NCBI GenBank assembly: GCA_036003705.1
Contig: DASYSE010000083.1
Span: 1 to 61,395, forward strand
DNA: 61,395 bases
Origin: CALGFH01 sp036003705
Lineage (GTDB): Bacteria > Actinomycetota > CALGFH01
Direction: 5' to 3'
Positions 56,603-61,395 of the stretch are shown here, one piece after another. The translations under genes were made by a program, and so were the position numbers. How positions within the stretch are numbered: the stretch's first letter is position 1; the number at the start of each line of letters is the position of its first letter. The notes under the pieces are model-generated. The model worked only from the letters and a program-made list of their open reading frames with translations. It was not told where the DNA came from and did no database searches.

Positions 56603-58033
56603 TCAGCCGACCAGCGGCAACGGCACCGCGCCGGCCGGCAACGGGCGTGGCGTCGGGGCGGCCCCGCACGCCACGCCGGCCAGCCGCCGCGGCCGGTGGA
56701 CCAGCACCGGGCCCCCAACCAGGTGATGGGGCGCAGCCTGCTCCACCCGCACCGTCACCAGGTCCCCCGGCCTCACCCCGTCACCGACAGGACCCGCCGG
56801 CGGGAAATGGCAGAGCTTATTGCCGCGGGTGCGACCGGACATGCGGGTGGGGTTGGTCTTGGAGGTGGAGTGCTCGACCAGGAGCTCGACCTGGCTGCCG
56901 AGCAGGGAGCGGTTGGCTTCCAGGCTGAGACGTTCCTGCAGCTGGAGGAGCCGCTGGAACCGGTCCTTGACCACGTCGGCGGGGACCTGGTGGGGCATGG
57001 AGGCGGCTTCGGTGCCGGGGCGGGGGGAATACTGGAAGGTGAAGGCCGAGTCGAACCGCGCTTGCTCGACCACGTCGAGGGTGTCGGCGAAGTCGGCCTC
57101 GGTCTCGCCGGGGAAGCCGACGATGATGTCGGTGGAGAAGGCCACGCCGGGGATGGCCGCCCGCAGATTGCCGAGGATCTCGAGGTAGCGGCGCCGGCGG
57201 TAGCCGCGGCGCATCAGCCGCAGCACCCGGTCGGAGCCGGACTGCAGCGGGAAGTGGACGTGCTCGCACAGCGGCCGGCAGGCGGCCATGGCCTCGACCA
57301 CGTCGTCGCGGAAGTCCTTGGGGTTGGGGCTGGTGAAGCGCAGCCGCTCCAGCCCCTCGACCCTGTCGAGGGCGCGGAGCAGGTCCCCGAAGAGCTGCCG
57401 GTGCCCCGGCAGGTCGGTCCCGTAGGAGTTGACGTTCTGCCCGAGCAGGCTGACCTCGATCACCCCGGAGTCGGCGAGTGCCTGGACCTCGGCGAGCACG
57501 TCGCCGGCCCGGCGGCTTCGCTCCTTGCCCCGCAGCTTGGGGACGATGCAGAAGGTGCAGGTGTTGTTGCAACCGACGCTGATGGCCACCCAGGCCGACC
57601 AGTCGCTGGCCCGCCTGGCCGGCAGGGCCGAGGGGAACCGCTGCATCTCGTCGAAGAACTCGGCCTGGGCGGCGCCCTGCTCGCGGGCCCGGCGCAAGAG
57701 CACCGGAAGGCTGTGCAGATTGTGGGTCCCGAAGACCACATCGACCCATGGCGCCCGCTCCAGCACCCTGCCCTGGTCCTTCTGGGCAAGGCAGCCGCCG
57801 ACGGCGATGGTGAGCCCGCGCCTGGCCTTGGTGGTCGCCAGGTGCCCGAGCGTGCCGTAGAGCTTGTTGTCGGCGTTCTCGCGGACCGCACAGGTGTTGA
57901 GCACGACCAGATCGGCGTCGTCAAGCCCGGCGGCCCGCTCCAGCCCCTCGGCCTCGAGCAGCCCGGCCAGCCGCTCGGAGTCGTGCTCGTTCATCTGGCA
58001 CCCGAAGGTGCGGATCAGGTAGCGCTCGCTCAT
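56603..58033 (-). CDS. miaB: tRNA-2-methylthio-N6-dimethylallyladenosine synthase MiaB
   Basis: The 476-residue radical-SAM methylthiotransferase has the N-terminal cluster cysteines (RTFGCQMNEHDSERL, LNTCAVRENADNKLYG, VGGCLAQ), the radical-SAM motif VGCNNTCTFCIVPKLRGKE, and a C-terminal TRAM domain (VELLVEHSTSKTNPTRMSGR, CHFPPAG, GDLVTVRVEQAAPHHLVG). It adds a methylthio group to i6A37. ATG 58033 is chosen for the family start MSERYLIRTFGCQ. It heads the operon with the LigB-like gene, miaA and dapF. Confidence 0.96.
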   Translation of the reverse strand: MSERYLIRTFGCQMNEHDSERLAGLLEAEGLERAAGLDDADLVVLNTCAVRENADNKLYGTLGHLATTKARRGLTIAVGGCLAQKDQGRVLERAPWVDVVFGTHNLHSLPVLLRRAREQGAAQAEFFDEMQRFPSALPARRASDWSAWVAISVGCNNTCTFCIVPKLRGKERSRRAGDVLAEVQALADSGVIEVSLLGQNVNSYGTDLPGHRQLFGDLLRALDRVEGLERLRFTSPNPKDFRDDVVEAMAACRPLCEHVHFPLQSGSDRVLRLMRRGYRRRRYLEILGNLRAAIPGVAFSTDIIVGFPGETEADFADTLDVVEQARFDSAFTFQYSPRPGTEAASMPHQVPADVVKDRFQRLLQLQERLSLEANRSLLGSQVELLVEHSTSKTNPTRMSGRTRGNKLCHFPPAGPVGDGVRPGDLVTVRVEQAAPHHLVGGPVLVHRPRRLAGVACGAAPTPRPLPAGAVPLPLVG

Positions 58034-58069
58034 CGCGCCGGATGGTACTCCGCCGGTCCGGATGGCCAC

Positions 58070-58100
58070 CTCACCGGGGCACCCCCCTGGGGTCCCGCCG
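58070..58100. repeat. Single copy related to the 42-bp array at 1-126
   Basis: CTCACCGGGGCACCCCCCTG followed by GGGTCCCGCCGG closely resembles the unit core CCACCGGGACACCCCCTTGG-GGTTCCCCGG. It lies between miaB and rny. Confidence 0.55.
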
Positions 58101-58112
58101 GCCCCTTCCGGC

Positions 58113-59687
58113 TCATTTGGCGTACTCGATGCTGCGGATCTCCCGCACAACGGTGATCTTGATCTGCCCCGGGTACTGGAGCTCCTGCTCGACCCGCTTG
58201 GCCATGTCGCGGGCCAGCACCTGGGCGGCGACGTCGTCGACGTCCTCCGGCTTGACCATGATGCGGACCTCGCGGCCAGCCTGCATGGCGAACACCTTGT
58301 CGACCCCCGGGTAGCTTCCGGCGATCTCCTCGAGGCGCTCCAGCCGCTTGACGTAGGACTCCAGCGTCTCCCTCCGCGCCCCGGGGCGGCCACCCGAGAT
58401 GGCATCGGCGGCCTGGGTGAGCACCGCCTCGACGGTGCGCTGCTCGACCTCGCCGTGGTGGGCCTCGATGGCGTGGACGACCTCGGGCCGCTCCTTGAGC
58501 CGGCGGGCCAGCTCGGCCCCGATGATCGCGTGGGAACCCTCGACCTCGTGGGTGAGCGCCTTGCCGATGTCGTGCAGGAAGCCGCAGCGCTTGGCCAGCG
58601 GCACGTCCATGCCCAGCTCGGACGCCATGATGCCGGCCAGGTGGGCGGTCTCGATCAGGTGGCGGAGCACGTTCTGGCCGTAGGAGGTGCGGTACTTGAG
58701 CCGCCCGAGCACGCGGACCAGCTCCGGGTGCAGGTCGGTGATGCCGACCTCGAGGCAGGCGTCCTCGCCGGCCCGGCGCACCTCGCCCTCGACCTCCTGC
58801 TTGGCCCGGTCGTAGGTCTCCTCGATGCGGGCCGGATGGATGCGGCCGTCGGAGACGAGCTTCTCGAGCGTGAGGCGGCCGACCTCCCGCCTGACGGGGT
58901 CGAAGCAGGACAGCAGCACCGCTTCCGGGGTGTCATCGATGATCAGGTTGACGCCGGTGACCGCCTCGAACGCGCGGATGTTGCGGCCCTCGCGGCCGAT
59001 GATGCGGCCTTTCATGTCATCGGAGGGGAGCGGCAGCACCGAGACCGTCGACTCCGAGGTCTGCTCGGAGGCGACCCGCTGGATGGCCAGGGTGACGATC
59101 TTGCGCGAGCGGCGGTCGGCCTCCTCCCTGGCCTGCTGCTCGAGGTCGCGGACCAGGCCCATGGCATCGCGCTTGGCATCCTCCTCGATCTGCTTGACCA
59201 GCATCGCCTTGGCCTCGGCGGCGGTCATGGCCGCGACCTGCTCGAGCCGGTGCCGGTGCTCCTCGGACGCGGACTCGAGCTCGGCCCTGGCCGCCTCCAC
59301 CGACCGCTCGCGGTCGTGCAGGGTGGCCTCGCGCCGGTCGAGCAGGGTCGCCTTGGCCTCGAGTCCCTCTTCCCGGCTGGCAAACCGCTCTTCCCGCCGC
59401 TGGAGCTCGGCGAGGCGGGTCCGGCTCTCGACCTCGACCTCAGCTCGAAGCTTGGTGGCGTCTGCCTCGACACCCTGCCGCAGCCGCAGAGCCTCGTCAC
59501 GCGCTTCGACGGCGGCCTCCCGCCGGGTGGTCTCGGCCTGCCGCCGGGCGTCCTCCAGCACCGCCCTGGCCTGCTGCTCTGTCGAGCCGAGCACGGTTGC
59601 TGACTGTTTGCGCTGGTACGACGTTCCAATGAGAAAGCCGAGCACGATCCCGGCGAGCGCTCCAACGAAGCTGACGACGGCCTCCAC
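58113..59687 (-). CDS. rny: Ribonuclease Y
   Basis: The 524-residue endoribonuclease has an N-terminal transmembrane helix (VVSFVGALAGIVLGFLIG), a long coiled coil (about 30-200), a KH domain (DMKGRIIGREGRNIRAFEAVTGVN) and an HD domain (CGFLHDIGKALTHEVEGSHA). GTG 59687 has AAAGGAGG 5 bases upstream. It starts bulk mRNA decay at the membrane. RNase Y is best known from Firmicutes; its place between miaB and recX differs from Streptomyces and Mycobacterium. Confidence 0.95.
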   Translation of the reverse strand: MEAVVSFVGALAGIVLGFLIGTSYQRKQSATVLGSTEQQARAVLEDARRQAETTRREAAVEARDEALRLRQGVEADATKLRAEVEVESRTRLAELQRREERFASREEGLEAKATLLDRREATLHDRERSVEAARAELESASEEHRHRLEQVAAMTAAEAKAMLVKQIEEDAKRDAMGLVRDLEQQAREEADRRSRKIVTLAIQRVASEQTSESTVSVLPLPSDDMKGRIIGREGRNIRAFEAVTGVNLIIDDTPEAVLLSCFDPVRREVGRLTLEKLVSDGRIHPARIEETYDRAKQEVEGEVRRAGEDACLEVGITDLHPELVRVLGRLKYRTSYGQNVLRHLIETAHLAGIMASELGMDVPLAKRCGFLHDIGKALTHEVEGSHAIIGAELARRLKERPEVVHAIEAHHGEVEQRTVEAVLTQAADAISGGRPGARRETLESYVKRLERLEEIAGSYPGVDKVFAMQAGREVRIMVKPEDVDDVAAQVLARDMAKRVEQELQYPGQIKITVVREIRSIEYAK

Positions 59688-60180
59688 GGTGGCCTCCTTT
59701 GCACCCCCATCCGGCCGGGGAGTCCGGCCGGCGAAAGCCACCCGGCGACGCTGCCGAGACCGTCTTGCCCAGAGACGGCAACAGCGCCGAGCGGCCGCCC
59801 GGCGCTGCAGAGACCCTGCGATTACGGTCCGAAGGTCAGGTCCGACGGAACGTTCGGGTGGGGAGATCGAGACGGCGCTCTTCTCCCCAAGCAGGAAGGT
59901 CCGGTGAACAGTCGGTGCACCAAGGTTACGTAATCATAGGTTGGGCTCGGCGTCGCCGGGCCATTCCAGGGTAGGCCGGACCGCACGCTCGGTCAAGGAA
60001 GAGCAGGTCAGGAGGGGTATCAAGCCGGAAGCAGCCGGTCCAAGCGATCGTCTCAGTCAAGACCGACAAGTTCACGGCCCACCGCCCGCCCGCGACCCAG
60101 GTGGCCCCTGATCGCCTCAGTCGAGACCGACAAGGTCCCGGCGACCGGCCCAACCGCGGCTCAGGTGGCCCCCAATCGCC
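59688..60180. other. Intergenic region between recX and rny
   Basis: The 493-bp gap holds the rny promoter region and, at its right, the recX 3'-end repeat. ATCATA at 59933-59938 read on the minus strand gives TATGAT, a good -10 hexamer for rny, about 245 bp upstream of its start; no matching -35 is clear. Nothing else protein-coding is supported. Confidence 0.5.
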
Positions 60181-60210
60181 TCAGTCGAGATCGACAAGGT
60201 CCCAGGCGAC
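60054..60210 (-). repeat. 64-bp tandem repeat derived from the recX 3' end
   Basis: CAGTCGAGA-CGACAAGGTCC blocks start at 60054, 60118 and 60182, an exact 64-bp period. The rightmost block contains the last codons and TGA of recX, and the other two lie downstream of that stop. Divergence rises with distance from recX. Confidence 0.88.
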
Positions 60211-60723
60211 GGACTCGGCGAGGTCGGCGGGATAGCCGCGGCGGGCGAGGTAGGCGGCGAGCCGTCGGAGTTGGGTGGCGGGGGGCAACCCTCCGAGCTG
60301 GGCGAGCCGGGCCTCGGCGACCTGGCGGCAGCGTTCGACCCGGTCCTCCGCCGGGACCGCCGCCTGCGCGGCCTGGTCGGCCAGGGTCGGGTCGACACCC
60401 CGGTCGCGCAGCTCGGCGGCGATCGCCGGGGCGTCCAGTCCTCGTTCGGCCCGCCCCTCGGCCACCGTATCGGCCAGCGCCTGGTCGTCGACCAGGCCGA
60501 CCCGTTCCAGTCGGTCGAGCGTCTCGGCGACCGCGGCGGCCGCGAAGCCCCGCTCCCCCAGCCGCCGCTCCAGCTCGGCCCGGGTGCGCGCCCGGGTGGT
60601 GAGCATCCGCAGCGCGGCGGCGTGAGCGGCCTCGGCCGATGCCGCTCGTTCGGCGTCCAGCGGTGCCGCTCCCCCCGGCTGCACCCGCCTCGCCCCAACC
60701 CCGCCCCGCCGCCCGACCACCAC
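60181..60723 (-). CDS. recX: Regulatory protein RecX
   Basis: The 180-residue all-helical protein has three RecX repeats (ALRMLTTRARTRAELERRLGERGF, LERVGLVDDQALADTVAEGR, LRRLAAYLARRGYPADL). RecX binds the RecA filament and inhibits or tunes it. GTG 60723 starts 3 bp after the recA stop, so the genes are coupled. The 3' end is duplicated in tandem as 64-bp units downstream. Confidence 0.93.
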   Translation of the reverse strand: MVVGRRGGVGARRVQPGGAAPLDAERAASAEAAHAAALRMLTTRARTRAELERRLGERGFAAAAVAETLDRLERVGLVDDQALADTVAEGRAERGLDAPAIAAELRDRGVDPTLADQAAQAAVPAEDRVERCRQVAEARLAQLGGLPPATQLRRLAAYLARRGYPADLAESVAWDLVDLD

Positions 60724-60726
60724 CGG

Positions 60727-61395
<669 letters not shown>

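Noticed and set aside
59925..59941. DtxR/IdeR-type iron box near the rny promoter
   Set aside because: The AAGGTTACGTAATCATAGGTT-like sequence lacks the TTAGG...CCTAA symmetry.

Overview
The window is a 61.4 kb stretch of very G+C-rich DNA, roughly 70% or more by eye, with GTG/TTG starts, strong GGAGG ribosome sites and long open antisense frames. The right third keeps the actinobacterial order recA-recX-...-miaB-miaA-dapF-...-hflX-lexA-nrdR-nrdJ. Together with CGAAC-N4-GTTCG SOS boxes, a class II ribonucleotide reductase paired with NrdR, a SARP regulator and an LPxTG protein, this points to an Actinomycetota chromosome. RNase Y between miaB and recX and an LL-diaminopimelate aminotransferase next to dapF suggest a lineage other than the classical Streptomyces/Mycobacterium groups. 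That last step is inference.

Layout. 1-7 kb: a class III cyclase/ATPase gene cut by the window edge, a cyclic-nucleotide-binding protein, a glycosyltransferase, a hemerythrin, an SOS-boxed gene of unknown function and an acyl-CoA synthetase. 7-21 kb: a primase-polymerase-like protein, two giant STAND-type regulators with decayed cyclase domains, a TetR repressor facing a TetR relative without a DNA-binding domain, a CopC/CopD locus, and exported or sortase-anchored proteins. 21-39 kb: adenylate kinase, an iron-transporter-like fusion, nicotinamidase, two rhodaneses, SpoIIE and PP2C phosphatases, dUTPase, a ChlI/VWA pair, a 5'-3' exonuclease and SufE. 39-43 kb: a second LexA-type protein, a two-component system with a membrane partner, and a GrpB protein. 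43-54 kb: nrdJ with two inteins, nrdR, lexA with a divergent LysM gene, hflX and dapL. 54-61 kb: dapF, miaA, a LigB-like gene, miaB, rny, recX and the C-terminal half of recA.

Functional links visible in the sequence: paired NrdR boxes between nrdJ and nrdR; three SOS-box matches between lexA and a LysM gene, the arrangement of Bacillus lexA/yneA; a further perfect SOS box before an unknown gene at 4293; and a shared palindromic motif before the CopC locus and a 66-residue membrane protein.

The most unusual property is repeat content. At least nine short tandem arrays (unit 19-64 bp) occur in 61 kb, many at gene ends and some carrying stop codons. There are also two families of dispersed elements: a ~125 bp element whose CTAG ends supply stop codons to flanking genes (three copies), and a 42 bp element that has entered two reading frames (two copies). 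A chain of 14-codon micro-ORFs joined by ATGA overlaps links the ChlI and VWA genes. No CRISPR array, transposase, rRNA or tRNA gene was recognised.
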